Shown piece by piece: positions 22,222 to 30,899 of a stretch of DNA of 64,000 bases. Both the position numbers and the translations under genes were made by a program. The stretch comes from Cernens ardua (GTDB lineage Bacteria > Pseudomonadota > Gammaproteobacteria > Pseudomonadales > Halomonadaceae): NCBI RefSeq assembly GCF_051251085.1, contig NZ_JBPCZH010000001.1, positions 1 through 64,000 on the forward strand, given 5' to 3'. Below the pieces are notes generated by a model. That model was given only the letters and a program-made list of their open reading frames with translations. It did no database searches and was not told where the DNA came from. Position 1 is the first letter of the stretch; every line of letters starts with the position of its first letter.

Positions 22222-23706
22222 ATGGCTAATAAAAAACCTGCGCTCAAAAGGGGCGTAGTTACTCGCAAGAAGATGGCTCAAGACTTCGCCCAAATTGTTG
22301 AGGGGTCGAAGCGATCAAAAAATGAAGATGGCTATCTTCAAGTAAAAGACTGCCCAGTAATGACCGCAGGCGTATCGCCGTATTACGGGTATGAAATTGC
22401 TGACGATAATCCGGATATTGACCCGGAAGAGATTTATTACGCCTTCCGACCTGCGGATGAAATAGAGGAGGCTATGGAGACGGCAAATGGCGTACCTCTT
22501 CTCCGGAAGCATAAGCCCGATTCTGCAGCTGAACCCAACCTTGAACTTCGTGTTGGTAGTGTCGGCACATCTCCCACATGGGACGGTGAAACGCTTAAAA
22601 ATACGCTCACAGTTACAGATCAGGACGCCATTGATGCTATTGAGGACCGATCTCTGCGCGAGCTGTCACCAGGCTACTACTACGACGTCGATTGGAAGCC
22701 TGGTGAGTACAAAGGCATTCCATACGACTTCATTATGAAAAACATTCGTTTTAACCACCTTGCCTTGGTGGCTGAAGCGCGACAAGGCCCTTCGATGTAT
22801 GTGGCCGATTCCAAGCCCACGGGCATCCCCTCCAAAGCAAAAAAGGTAAAACACATGAACCGAAAACAATTCGCGGCAAAAGTGGCTTTGCGTGCTGCTA
22901 TTCGGCCGTATCTAGCCACCGATGCAATGCCTGACATTGATGATCAGGTTGAGTCAAAAAATGGCCCAAAAGCCTTGGCAAATGCTGTGATGAAAGTCAT
23001 CAAGCCAGAGCTTTCAGAAGATTGTGATCTCGAAGCTGATGACCTGGCGGACGTGATCAAAGCCGCACAGCAGGCTGCTACTGAAGATGTTGAAGAGTCT
23101 GACGATGAGATTGCGGAAGATGACTTCGACACCGCCGCCCCTGCCGACAGCGTTCGCAAGGTTCTCGAACAGTCCGGTGCACCCGATGATCTCATCGAAA
23201 CAATCGTGGCATTTATTCAAGGCGCTCACGATGATGAAAACCTTGATGATGACGATCAGGCGCAGGATGAAGAAGAAACCGAATCACGTCGCTCCGAAGC
23301 TGCTCGATTGAGCGAGGATGAAGATGACGACGAGTCGGAAGAAGAGCGTTCACGTGCAGCTAAAAAAAGCGCAATGGATGCAGCAACCGTAAACCGTCGC
23401 ATTGAGAAAATGCGTCAGCAGGAACGTGATCGCAGCCGTGCATTGCATGAAGCTGGCGAAGATGTGCGCTCTGTACTCGGATCTCAGAACGTCTTTGCAT
23501 TCGACTCAGCAAGCGACATCTACAAGAAAGCATGCAAGAAGATGGGCCTTGATACTCAAGGGGTTCATCCGTCTGCCATGCGCTCTCTTTTCCGTTCGGC
23601 TGCAAAATTCGAAAAACGTCGAGTTGCGCAGGATGCATTGCCTGACTTCGACACTTCCACCACCGATTTTGATGCCTACCCGGGCCTCAAAAACATTCAA
23701 CTGTAA
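22222..23706 (+). CDS. DUF2213 prohead protease with scaffold region
   Basis: 494 residues. The N-terminal part (about 50-190) resembles DUF2213 prohead proteases: VPLLRKHKPDS, LRELSPGYYYDVDW and RFNHLALVAEARQG supply the likely His-Ser-His type catalytic residues. The C-terminal part is very acidic and helical (repeated DDDE, SEDEDDDE), typical of a scaffold. An internal ATG at 22855 (MNRKQFAAKVALRAAI) with AAAGG before it could produce the scaffold alone. Next genes are cement and capsid. Confidence 0.85.
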   Translation: MANKKPALKRGVVTRKKMAQDFAQIVEGSKRSKNEDGYLQVKDCPVMTAGVSPYYGYEIADDNPDIDPEEIYYAFRPADEIEEAMETANGVPLLRKHKPDSAAEPNLELRVGSVGTSPTWDGETLKNTLTVTDQDAIDAIEDRSLRELSPGYYYDVDWKPGEYKGIPYDFIMKNIRFNHLALVAEARQGPSMYVADSKPTGIPSKAKKVKHMNRKQFAAKVALRAAIRPYLATDAMPDIDDQVESKNGPKALANAVMKVIKPELSEDCDLEADDLADVIKAAQQAATEDVEESDDEIAEDDFDTAAPADSVRKVLEQSGAPDDLIETIVAFIQGAHDDENLDDDDQAQDEEETESRRSEAARLSEDEDDDESEEERSRAAKKSAMDAATVNRRIEKMRQQERDRSRALHEAGEDVRSVLGSQNVFAFDSASDIYKKACKKMGLDTQGVHPSAMRSLFRSAAKFEKRRVAQDALPDFDTSTTDFDAYPGLKNIQL

Positions 23707-23715
23707 GGGGTAGTC

Positions 23716-24507
23716 ATGACTCTTCAAACACAAGTTAATCTTTACTATGCCCCAGCGGTGGTCGGAGATCGAGCGACCAGTAACCCGATGGTGTACACCG
23801 CCGGAAACCCATTCAGCCAAGGTACCGTTACTGTTGGTAATTTCGTTTTCTCTGGTGATAACCCGACTGGTCAGGCGACCGCTTCAGGAAGCAATTCTTC
23901 GCAAGTGTTGGGTATCGTTGAGCGTGTTCTCAATTATTACATGTTCAATGTGCTTGAGGCCGGTCAGATCACTATTCCGGATCAGCAGCCGCTGACAGTC
24001 GTTCGAAAAGGCGACATGTGGGTTAAACCAACATCTCCGATGAATATCGGTGACGAGGTAAAAGCCTCAACTACTGACGGCAGCGTGGGAACTGATGGTG
24101 TTTCTACCGGATGGATCGTGAAATATTACGACTCTGCGTCTGGCATGGCCGTTATCTCCAATTGGGATAACAACACTGCTGCGCCTGCAAATGGGGCATC
24201 CAGTGGCAACAGCGGTAATGATCAGTCTGGCTCGGTTCCCGTGACTGGCGTATCTCTTGATTCAACCGCTGCATTGGCTGTTAAAGTGGGCGATACGGCA
24301 ACCACCACTGCAGCAGTCGCTCCATCTGATGCAACTGACAAGACCATTAGTGCTGCAACAGCTGATAGCTCAATTGCTACCGCTTCCGTGTCTGGCTCTA
24401 CTGTCTCAGTCAAAGGTGTGAAAGCAGGTTCCACAACGCTAACTGTTACTACAGAAGACGGCAACAAAACAGTACAGCGTGCTGTGAACGTCTCAGCCGC
24501 CAGCTAA
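23716..24507 (+). CDS. Capsid decoration/cement protein with C-terminal Ig-like domain
   Basis: 263 residues. The N-terminal part (1-150) has a beta-rich pattern seen in phage structural cement proteins (LYYAPAVVGDRATSNP, GDEVKASTTDGSV). After a Gly/Ser/Asn linker (about 155-172) comes a BIG2-type Ig-like domain: VPVTGVSLDSTAALAVKVGD ... VKGVKAGSTTLTVTTEDGNK. Ig-like domains on capsid proteins often help weak binding to surfaces. Located directly before the major capsid gene. Confidence 0.8.
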   Translation: MTLQTQVNLYYAPAVVGDRATSNPMVYTAGNPFSQGTVTVGNFVFSGDNPTGQATASGSNSSQVLGIVERVLNYYMFNVLEAGQITIPDQQPLTVVRKGDMWVKPTSPMNIGDEVKASTTDGSVGTDGVSTGWIVKYYDSASGMAVISNWDNNTAAPANGASSGNSGNDQSGSVPVTGVSLDSTAALAVKVGDTATTTAAVAPSDATDKTISAATADSSIATASVSGSTVSVKGVKAGSTTLTVTTEDGNKTVQRAVNVSAAS

Positions 24508-24528
24508 CAACTCACTCAAAGCAAATCA

Positions 24529-24551
24529 AGCCACCTCAGGGTGGCTTTTTT
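24529..24551 (+). terminator. Terminator-like hairpin before the capsid gene
   Basis: AGCCACC / GGTGGCT with loop TCAG, then six T. Capsid start 32 bases on. Confidence 0.75.
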
Positions 24552-24582
24552 ATTGCCCAAAGAAAATTCAAGGAAATTCACA

Positions 24583-25599
24583 ATGGCACAAACGCTTAAT
24601 GATTTTGCCAAGTATGGATTCAGCTCTCAACATCCTCAGCGAGGGTTGATTACACCTGAAACCATGCATCGTATCGCGCAAGATGCTGCTCTTATTACAG
24701 AGCCAAACACTGCAGTTCCAGTCGAGCTAACGGCATACTTTGACCCTCAGGTCATTGATATCCTGACTGCCCCACGTAATGCACGTGAAATCTTCAAGGA
24801 AGAAAAGAAAGGGGATTGGACCTCTTCTTACATGAAGTGGCGCACCAATGAAATCGTGGGTAATACCCAGCCCTATTCAGATTATGGGCAATCTGGTAAT
24901 GCCAACACAAACTACAACTGGAATACGCGTGAGCAGTATCGCTTCCAGACAATCATCAACTACGGCGATCTTGAAGTAGCAATGAGCTCGGCAGCCAAGA
25001 TTGGCCTGGCATCAGACAAACAGCGTGCAGCTGCACAGATCATTGAAATTGATCAGAACCGTTTCTATTGCTACGGCGTACGGGGCATGGAAATTTACGG
25101 CATTTTGAATGACCCCAATTTGCCAGATTCAATTTCGCCTCTATCTACCAATGATGGCGTCGAGTGGGAAGGGAAAAGCACTGTAGAGCGCTATAACGAT
25201 GTTCTTGCAGTATTCCAGCGCATTGCTAATCAGACTCAGGGGATTGTTTCCAATGCTGATGAATTGGTGCTGGCTGTATCTCCTCAGGTAAATGTTTATC
25301 TCGGTGCAGCTACTGACTTCAACGTTTCTGTGCTTGATATGCTGAAGAAATACTTCACCAATCTTCGTATCGTGGTTCTTCCGCAGCTTGCCGCTGGCAA
25401 TAACGCCAAGGGTGAAACACTTTACATGGTGGCTCCACGCATTGCTGGCATGCCTTCTGGCATCTTGGGATACGGCGAGAAATTCCGTGCCGGACGTATT
25501 ATCCCCGCACTAAGCTCATTCTCTCAGAAAATGAGTGCAACCACCTATGGTGGTGTGGTTCAGGTGCCAGCCGCAATTGGAAGCATGGTTGGCATTTAA
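24583..25599 (+). CDS. Major capsid protein (DUF2184-like)
   Basis: 338 residues from the ATG at 24583 (MAQTLNDFAKYGF), behind CAAGGAAATT. The pattern PQVIDILTAPRNAREIFKEE, TNYNWNTREQYRFQTIINYG and ILGYGEKFRAGRIIPALSSF matches DUF2184 major capsid proteins of HK97-like fold. Preceded by protease/scaffold and cement genes, as usual. No separate N-terminal delta domain is evident, in line with a separate scaffold region. Confidence 0.88.
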   Translation: MAQTLNDFAKYGFSSQHPQRGLITPETMHRIAQDAALITEPNTAVPVELTAYFDPQVIDILTAPRNAREIFKEEKKGDWTSSYMKWRTNEIVGNTQPYSDYGQSGNANTNYNWNTREQYRFQTIINYGDLEVAMSSAAKIGLASDKQRAAAQIIEIDQNRFYCYGVRGMEIYGILNDPNLPDSISPLSTNDGVEWEGKSTVERYNDVLAVFQRIANQTQGIVSNADELVLAVSPQVNVYLGAATDFNVSVLDMLKKYFTNLRIVVLPQLAAGNNAKGETLYMVAPRIAGMPSGILGYGEKFRAGRIIPALSSFSQKMSATTYGGVVQVPAAIGSMVGI

Positions 25600-25617
25600 G
25601 AAAAAGGTGGTTGTATG

Positions 25618-25674
25618 AGGCGCTAATAGCGTCTTTTTTTATGCCTAAATTTTGGCTCCTACGGGAGCCTTTTT
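25618..25674 (+). terminator. Two hairpins after capsid
   Basis: The first (GGCGC / GCGTC, then seven T) ends at about 25640. The second (GGCTCC / GGAGCC, loop TACG, then TTTTT) spans 25654-25674, 16 bases before the next start. They may limit readthrough from capsid to tail-joining genes. Confidence 0.7.
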
Positions 25675-25689
25675 ATTTGGAGAAATATA

Positions 25690-26040
25690 ATGGCTAGCAC
25701 TGTACACGTCCGAGCAAACCTACCTCGTGGGCATGTTTTCCGATTGAAGAGCGGTAAGGAAATCCGTATCAACGGGAATGCCAATCATCTTATCGGGATG
25801 GAAAAGGGTATTCTGCCCATTGGTCAGTATGGCATTACCGAAATGCCTGTGACTGACTGGGAAGCGATCAAAGCCGAATTTGGCAAAACTCGACTCTTGA
25901 AGGAAGGGCTTGTGTTTGCTCAAGATACCGCGGCCAAGGCACGCGATCAGGCAAACGAGCAAGAAGAGCTGCGTCATGGACTTGAAGCCGCAGATAAGAC
26001 TTCAGGTGTAACGCGTGAAGCGCCTGCGGATGCCGCATAA
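25690..26040 (+). CDS. Hypothetical structural protein
   Basis: 116 residues between capsid and head-tail adaptor. Small N-terminal beta domain (LPRGHVFRLKSGKEIRING, YGITEMPVTDWEAIK) and a charged C-terminal helix. Probably a head-completion or tail-joining factor from position; family not recognised. The stop overlaps the next ATG. Confidence 0.7.
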   Translation: MASTVHVRANLPRGHVFRLKSGKEIRINGNANHLIGMEKGILPIGQYGITEMPVTDWEAIKAEFGKTRLLKEGLVFAQDTAAKARDQANEQEELRHGLEAADKTSGVTREAPADAA

Positions 26041-26522
26041 TGACAGCCGTCACTTTCAACCCTGATGAGTGGCGGCAATCATTTCCTGCCTTTTCTGGGT
26101 TGAGTGATGCCCAGCTTCAAATGGCATGGGATGTAGCTACCACGATTGTATCGAATGACGACTGTTCTCAAGTCCCTTACAACCCTCCTAATGTGACAAG
26201 TCGGCAGACAATCCTCTATATGCTGGTGGCGCATATCGTGGCTTTAGGGGTTGCTGGCAGCCCTTCATCAAATAGTGGATCATCATCTGATGGAAGCTCA
26301 ACCAATAGCTCCGTTGGCGATGGTGCGCAAGCTGGCCCCATCACAAGCGCAAGCGAGGGATCGGTGAGTGTTAGCTTTGCTGTGTCTGGTCCGGATAGCA
26401 GTGGGAGTAATGCTGGGTGGTATAACCAGACTCGCTATGGGCAAACGGTACTCCGTTTATTGCGTCCGTACATGATGGGCGGTAGGTATTACGCTACACG
26501 GCATATCCATCCATGGGGGTAA
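26040..26522 (+). CDS. Head-tail adaptor, DUF4054-like
   Basis: 160 residues. WRQSFPAFSGLSDAQLQMAWDVA, then the PNVTSRQTILYMLVAHIVAL segment are typical of DUF4054 head-completion proteins that sit below the portal. A Ser/Gly-rich loop (about 80-105) and a C-terminal GGRYYATRHIHPWG complete it. Confidence 0.85.
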   Translation: MTAVTFNPDEWRQSFPAFSGLSDAQLQMAWDVATTIVSNDDCSQVPYNPPNVTSRQTILYMLVAHIVALGVAGSPSSNSGSSSDGSSTNSSVGDGAQAGPITSASEGSVSVSFAVSGPDSSGSNAGWYNQTRYGQTVLRLLRPYMMGGRYYATRHIHPWG

Positions 26523-26523
26523 T

Positions 26524-27117
26524 ATGGAAAACTCTGTTACGTCGGACATAGACATCGAAGAAGCGCTGGCAAAGATTCAGATTCCAGAAAACTTGTCTGT
26601 ACGTGTCGGCATCTTGGATGGTGCTACAAACGAACAGGGCGACCTTATTGCCCCCTATGCGGCTGCAAACGAACTGGGAGCCACCATTCATGTGCCGGAA
26701 CAGCAGAGGGATATGAATTTCAAAATAGCCAAGGATGGTAAGTCACGTTTTTCTACTCTTTCGAAGGCCAATTTTCAGGAAAACGTGACGGTGCCAGCAC
26801 ACACGGTTGTTATCCCTCCGCGTCCATTTTTGCGCTCTACTGTTGCTGAAAAAGGGAAGAATTGGGCGCAGGCCCTGAAGTTTGAGATTGTCCAGCAAGG
26901 GATTACGGCTGATTCTGTAAAACTCGCTCTGACTGCGGTCGGAGAGATGGCAGCGAATGATGTTCGAAGCACTATCCAGAAAGGCGTTAATCCTGCCAAT
27001 GCCCCGTCCACAATTAAGCAGAAACAGCGCCGAGGCAATGCAGATCCGGAGCATACTCTGGTAAATACTGGGTCAATGCAGGCTGCAATAAGTTATGGGG
27101 TGGATGATGAATCTTAG
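26524..27117 (+). CDS. Neck/minor tail protein, HK97 gp10-like
   Basis: 197 residues. LSVRVGILDGATNEQG, YAAANELGATIHVP and VIPPRPFLRSTV are the pattern of HK97 gp10-type head-tail joining proteins; the C-terminal VNTGSMQAAISYGV fits too. It probably forms part of the neck. Overlaps the next gene. Confidence 0.78.
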   Translation: MENSVTSDIDIEEALAKIQIPENLSVRVGILDGATNEQGDLIAPYAAANELGATIHVPEQQRDMNFKIAKDGKSRFSTLSKANFQENVTVPAHTVVIPPRPFLRSTVAEKGKNWAQALKFEIVQQGITADSVKLALTAVGEMAANDVRSTIQKGVNPANAPSTIKQKQRRGNADPEHTLVNTGSMQAAISYGVDDES

Positions 27118-27505
27118 ACAGATAGCAAATAGTGCGACACGTCAGATTCATCACAATATTGCCGCACAGATTTATCGATCAACTGGCGCAACGGTACTGC
27201 CCGACGGTAGTCAGGTGCCCGGCTATGCGCCGCCCATTGATATTCAAGTGCAAATGCAGGCTGTTTCTCAACGTGATTTGGAGCATGCCGATGCGATCAA
27301 CCTCCAGGGTAAACTGGTAAGTTTTTGGGTCAATGGGCAGTATCACGGTATTCAGCGGAAACAAGCGACAGGCGGTGACATTATTGTTGTGAACGGTGAG
27401 CAATGGCTGATCGTTGCGGTTCCTGAAATATGGGATTTGTGGACGCACTGCATTGGGTGCTTGCAGGTAACCACTGATCTGAACATCGATGAAGGATGGG
27501 ACTAA
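27107..27505 (+). CDS. Head-tail joining protein, unassigned
   Basis: 132 residues from the ATG at 27107 (an ATG one codon earlier is equally possible). Beta-rich with IDIQVQMQAVSQRDLEHADAI and a C-terminal VTTDLNIDEGWD. Position between gp10-like and tail terminator genes suggests a neck or collar component. The stop overlaps the next start. Confidence 0.65.
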   Translation: MNLRQIANSATRQIHHNIAAQIYRSTGATVLPDGSQVPGYAPPIDIQVQMQAVSQRDLEHADAINLQGKLVSFWVNGQYHGIQRKQATGGDIIVVNGEQWLIVAVPEIWDLWTHCIGCLQVTTDLNIDEGWD

Positions 27506-28086
27506 TGATTGAACACCATCCGTCGCTCAAGATGATAAATCCCCAGATTGGTAACTCTCTGACTCTCTCTGATATGTACACAGCACTGCGCTCTGTACTG
27601 CTTAATATTTTCGATTGCCCGGTGCTACAGGGTGGCGAGAATAGGGTGGCATTACCGGTTGGTAACAGTGTCATCATGAACTCACTTTTGTTTGAGGAAT
27701 TTTCGACAAACAGGGTCTATTACGAGGAGTCTGATGGAGTAGGTCAGGAAATCCACGAACGAACAACGGTATGGCAGGTGCAGGTTGATTGTTACGGCAA
27801 AGATGCTGAGATAATGGCTCAAACAATATCAACGCTAATTCGCTCAGACAAAGGCTGTGAGTGGTTTAGAGAGACAGGGTATGACATTACCCCTCTTTAT
27901 GCTTCAACGCCACGTCAGACGAATTTCATCGACTCCGAGAGCCAGTATGGTGGGCGATACTCCGTTGATCTCCATCTCAACCCTGTAATTCGCATTGCAG
28001 TTCCGCAATCATTTTTCAATAGCGTCGATTTGAAAGCCATATCAACGGATGCGTATCAGAATGAGCTTTCAGAGAAACCCCAATAA
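27505..28086 (+). CDS. Tail terminator/neck protein, LIC_12616-like
   Basis: 193 residues from the ATG at 27505 (TAATG overlap). Patterns TALRSVLLNIFDCPVLQGGENRV and ERTTVWQVQVDCYGKDAEIMAQ match a family of neck proteins present just before sheath genes in such myoviruses. Probably caps the tail tube. Confidence 0.72.
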   Translation: MIEHHPSLKMINPQIGNSLTLSDMYTALRSVLLNIFDCPVLQGGENRVALPVGNSVIMNSLLFEEFSTNRVYYEESDGVGQEIHERTTVWQVQVDCYGKDAEIMAQTISTLIRSDKGCEWFRETGYDITPLYASTPRQTNFIDSESQYGGRYSVDLHLNPVIRIAVPQSFFNSVDLKAISTDAYQNELSEKPQ

Positions 28087-28130
28087 ATCATTGCAAATGC
28101 AATAAATAAAATTGCAATGCAATTCAACAT

Positions 28131-28152
28131 GCCGCCGTCGTGCGGCTTTTTT
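28131..28152 (+). terminator. Terminator-like hairpin before sheath
   Basis: GCCGC / GCGGC with a 6-base loop, then six T. Sheath start 18 bases on, after GCCCGGAGAT. Two short palindromes (ATTGCAAATGCAAT at 28090 and ATTGCAATGCAAT at 28111) lie just upstream. Confidence 0.7.
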
Positions 28153-28169
28153 GTGCCCGGAGATAAAAT

Positions 28170-29642
28170 ATGGCGATTTCGCTTGGCGTCGATGCAACAA
28201 TTCGACCCGGTGTGCTGCAGACGGCAGGTACTGCTTTGGATTTGAATGGCCTCATTCTTTCCAGTGCAACTACATTACCCCTCGGCGCGCCTCTTTACTT
28301 TACAAACCCTGATGATGTGTCCAGCTATTTTGGCCCAACTGCCGATGAAACATCTATGGCTGAAATTTACTTCCAGGGATATGACAACTCAACTGTAACG
28401 CCAGGACGATTATATTTCTCGGCATTCAATACATCTGATGCTGCAGCATTTCTGCGCTCTGGATCATGGGCTGGTATCACTGTAGCGGATCTGCAAAAAA
28501 TAAGTGGCTCTCTATCAATCACAGTTGACAACAACAGTGTCAGCGGCAATGTAGATCTATCAAAGGTCACTTCAATTGCCGAAGCCGCACAGGAAATCGG
28601 TACTACCCTGGGTAGCACTGTGACAGTCAGCTACAACACTGATACCTCAGCGCTGTTCATTACATCTACTAGTACCGGTGCAACTTCCCAGATCAGTTAT
28701 GGTTCAGGTGATGCTGCTGCTGCACTCATGCTGACACAGAATACACGGGCCCAGACATCGCAGGGGGCATCATCAGCTGATCCGGCAACAGCAATGAATG
28801 GCATCCAGAACGTCAATCAGGACTGGGTACTATTCACGACTGCTTTCCAGGCGACCTCCGAGCAGTATCTGGCATTTTCTAAATGGGCATCCGGTACAAA
28901 TGATCGGTTCGGCTTTGTCGGCTGGAGCAATGATGGCTCCGAAGTGCAAGAAAACTCTACAACAACGCTGGCATATCAAGTCACGCAGAATGGCTATAAC
29001 GGTACGGTACCAGTATACGGCGATCAGGCTCATGCTGCTGGCGTACTAGCTTATGCCGCATCGCTCAACTTCAATCTGAATAACGGGCGCCGGTCACTCA
29101 AGTTTCGTTCACAGCAAGGCCTTATCCCATTCGTCAATGACAACCAGACACATGCTGTTCTAACTGCAAATGGGTACAACTTTTATGGCTCATATGCTGA
29201 GAATCGCTTGAGCAACACTTACTGGGCGCAGGGCACTATCACTGGTAAGTGGAAGTGGCTTGATGCTTTTCTTGGGCAAGTCTGGTTTAACGCAAGCCTG
29301 CAAGGTGATGAGATTGAGCTTTTCACCTCTGAAAATTATCTTCCCTACAACCAGCTTGGTCGGTCAGCTGTAGAAGCAGCATGTAAGGCCACGATTGAGC
29401 AGTTTAAAGATTGGGGCGGATTCTCTGCGGGAGAAGAGATTGATCCTGTGCAGGCACAATCAATCGCAAGCGTGACCGGTCATGATGTAACGGCAATGCT
29501 TTATGCGGAAGGCTATTACTTCTATGTCGGTGATATGACGCCAACAATGCGCTCATCCCGCACTACACCCACGTGTTTCATCTGGTACCAGGATGGCGGC
29601 GTGATTCAACAGCTCACCATCAATTCAGTAGAGGTGCAATAA
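28170..29642 (+). CDS. Tail sheath protein (DUF3383-like)
   Basis: 490 residues. Contractile sheath subunit. The pattern PGVLQTAGTALDLNGLILSS, YFGPTADETSMAEIYFQGY, PGRLYFSAFN, and the C-terminal segment GYYFYVGDMTPTMRSSRTT match DUF3383 proteins, which serve as sheath in several myoviruses. Followed at once by the tube gene. This gene pair is the main evidence for a contractile tail. Confidence 0.9.
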   Translation: MAISLGVDATIRPGVLQTAGTALDLNGLILSSATTLPLGAPLYFTNPDDVSSYFGPTADETSMAEIYFQGYDNSTVTPGRLYFSAFNTSDAAAFLRSGSWAGITVADLQKISGSLSITVDNNSVSGNVDLSKVTSIAEAAQEIGTTLGSTVTVSYNTDTSALFITSTSTGATSQISYGSGDAAAALMLTQNTRAQTSQGASSADPATAMNGIQNVNQDWVLFTTAFQATSEQYLAFSKWASGTNDRFGFVGWSNDGSEVQENSTTTLAYQVTQNGYNGTVPVYGDQAHAAGVLAYAASLNFNLNNGRRSLKFRSQQGLIPFVNDNQTHAVLTANGYNFYGSYAENRLSNTYWAQGTITGKWKWLDAFLGQVWFNASLQGDEIELFTSENYLPYNQLGRSAVEAACKATIEQFKDWGGFSAGEEIDPVQAQSIASVTGHDVTAMLYAEGYYFYVGDMTPTMRSSRTTPTCFIWYQDGGVIQQLTINSVEVQ

Positions 29643-29643
29643 C

Positions 29644-30084
29644 ATGTCCGGAACAATTACAAGTGCTGACGTTGTTGCACGTATCACTGTAACGAACCTA
29701 TTCCCCTCTGGTTTCACAATTCAAGGGTTTGCTGCAGACAACATTTACGATGTTGATGCGCTTACTCTTGCTGAAACAGTTATGGGGGTTGACGGTAAGC
29801 TTTCTGCAGGTGCGGTACGCAACTCTATCAATCAGACATGGCATATCATGCCAGATAGTGAAACGTATGAACGCATTCGAGACTGGGCCCAGCGGTCGAG
29901 AACAGATACAGCCGTATACCGCTGCAATCTTGAAGTAACATTCCGGTCGAGCGGCCAGAAATTCGTTCACACAAACGGGGTGTTGCTCAGGTCAAATGTG
30001 ATGCCCAGTGCGGCACGTACACTTCGGCCAATTGACTTCGTGATCCAATGGGAGTCAATAACAGGGATCAGCACAGCAAGTTAA
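29644..30084 (+). CDS. Tail tube protein (DUF3277-like)
   Basis: 146 residues. The pattern LFPSGFTIQGFAADNIYDVDA, TLAETVMGVDGKLSAG and PIDFVIQWESI matches DUF3277 tail tube proteins. Forms the inner tube within the sheath. Only one base separates it from the sheath gene. Confidence 0.9.
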   Translation: MSGTITSADVVARITVTNLFPSGFTIQGFAADNIYDVDALTLAETVMGVDGKLSAGAVRNSINQTWHIMPDSETYERIRDWAQRSRTDTAVYRCNLEVTFRSSGQKFVHTNGVLLRSNVMPSAARTLRPIDFVIQWESITGISTAS

Positions 30085-30105
30085 CAGTAAATAGCATCGA
30101 ATAAG

Positions 30106-30130
30106 GCCCGCCATTGAGCGGGCTTTTCTT
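30106..30130 (+). terminator. Terminator-like hairpin after the tube gene
   Basis: GCCCGC / GCGGGC with a 6-base loop, then TTTTCTTT. Followed by a 39-codon frame (30139-30258, MPDAITQNLSERAFGEM) with no ribosome site, probably not a gene or a remnant. Confidence 0.7.
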
Positions 30131-30264
30131 TGTGCGCCATGCCCGACGCAATCACCCAGAACCTTTCAGAAAGAGCCTTTGGAGAAATGCCGGTAATAGT
30201 CGGCGGACTTTCTGGGGCTGGCATTTCTGGGCAACAAGGGTTCTTTACTAAAAGGTAAATCGCA

Positions 30265-30807
30265 ATGAGTAATATTATTCTCAATCGAGTTCAAAGAGAG
30301 GCTGGGGAACTTCGCAACAAACGTTGCCTGTACTGCATATTTTTTAGTCATGGAATAATGAAAGTAGGCAGAACCACCAACATGGCTGGAAGATTAGATG
30401 CAATATTGAGTCACGGATTATTGAATGATCTGTTGGTAGATGCGGTGTTTATAGCTGTTGGAAGAGATACAGATATTGCCAAGGCAGAAGCTCAGGCTTT
30501 AAGGAAGTTCTCCAAAACAACGCATAAGCATTCGCAGGAAGTTTTTTCATCCATCAATAGAAAGCAAGCTGAGAAAATACTAATAGACACTGTAGCAGAA
30601 GCCCCAAAGAATACAGAGAAACCCAAAACAAATAAGGATTTTCATGAAGTTGCCAAAAGCTGTGGCATGTATAGAGCATTAATGATTATCGCTGCCGAAA
30701 AAGCGCAAAAGATGGGAATGCATAGTAAAGGAAAGGAAATAGAGCACATGCTCAGAACGTTTGATGATGACCAGATCGCTCAATACATGCAGTCCTTATC
30801 AGCATAA
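30265..30807 (+). CDS. GIY-YIG/T5orf172-like protein, moron inside the tail operon
   Basis: 180 residues. RCLYCIFFSHGIMKVGRTTNMAGRL, followed by an acidic-rich strand and AEAQALRKFSKTTHKHSQEVF, resembles the degenerate GIY-YIG domain of the T5orf172 / MUG113 type; the Arg in KVGRTTN and a C-terminal Glu/His would be catalytic if active. C-terminal part helical with no known domain. It sits between tube and tail chaperone, flanked by terminators on both sides, so it is likely an inserted accessory gene. Possible role: homing, superinfection exclusion or regulation. Confidence 0.6.
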   Translation: MSNIILNRVQREAGELRNKRCLYCIFFSHGIMKVGRTTNMAGRLDAILSHGLLNDLLVDAVFIAVGRDTDIAKAEAQALRKFSKTTHKHSQEVFSSINRKQAEKILIDTVAEAPKNTEKPKTNKDFHEVAKSCGMYRALMIIAAEKAQKMGMHSKGKEIEHMLRTFDDDQIAQYMQSLSA

Positions 30808-30827
30808 ATTCCATAACCATCAAATAC

Positions 30828-30881
30828 ACCGCCCTCCGGCGGTTTTTTGCCAAAATTAGACCGGCCACGTGCCGGTTTTTT
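30828..30881 (+). terminator. Two tandem terminators after the moron
   Basis: ACCGCC / GGCGGT with six T (30828-30848), then ACCGGC / GCCGGT with six T (30860-30881). The chaperone start is 19 bases after the second. Confidence 0.85.
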
Positions 30882-30899
30882 GTATCAGGAGCACTCTTA

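Noticed and set aside
22944..23195. Ser/Ala-rich minus-strand frame opposite the scaffold gene
   Set aside because: Arises from antisense of acidic codons; no ribosome site and no context.
28090..28123. Two short palindromes ATTGCAAATGCAAT and ATTGCAATGCAAT before the sheath gene
   Set aside because: AT-rich and short; no promoter or operator context could be shown, so not called as a regulatory site.
30139..30258. 39-codon frame before the GIY-YIG-like gene
   Set aside because: No ribosome site, directly behind a terminator and no recognisable sequence; not listed as a gene.
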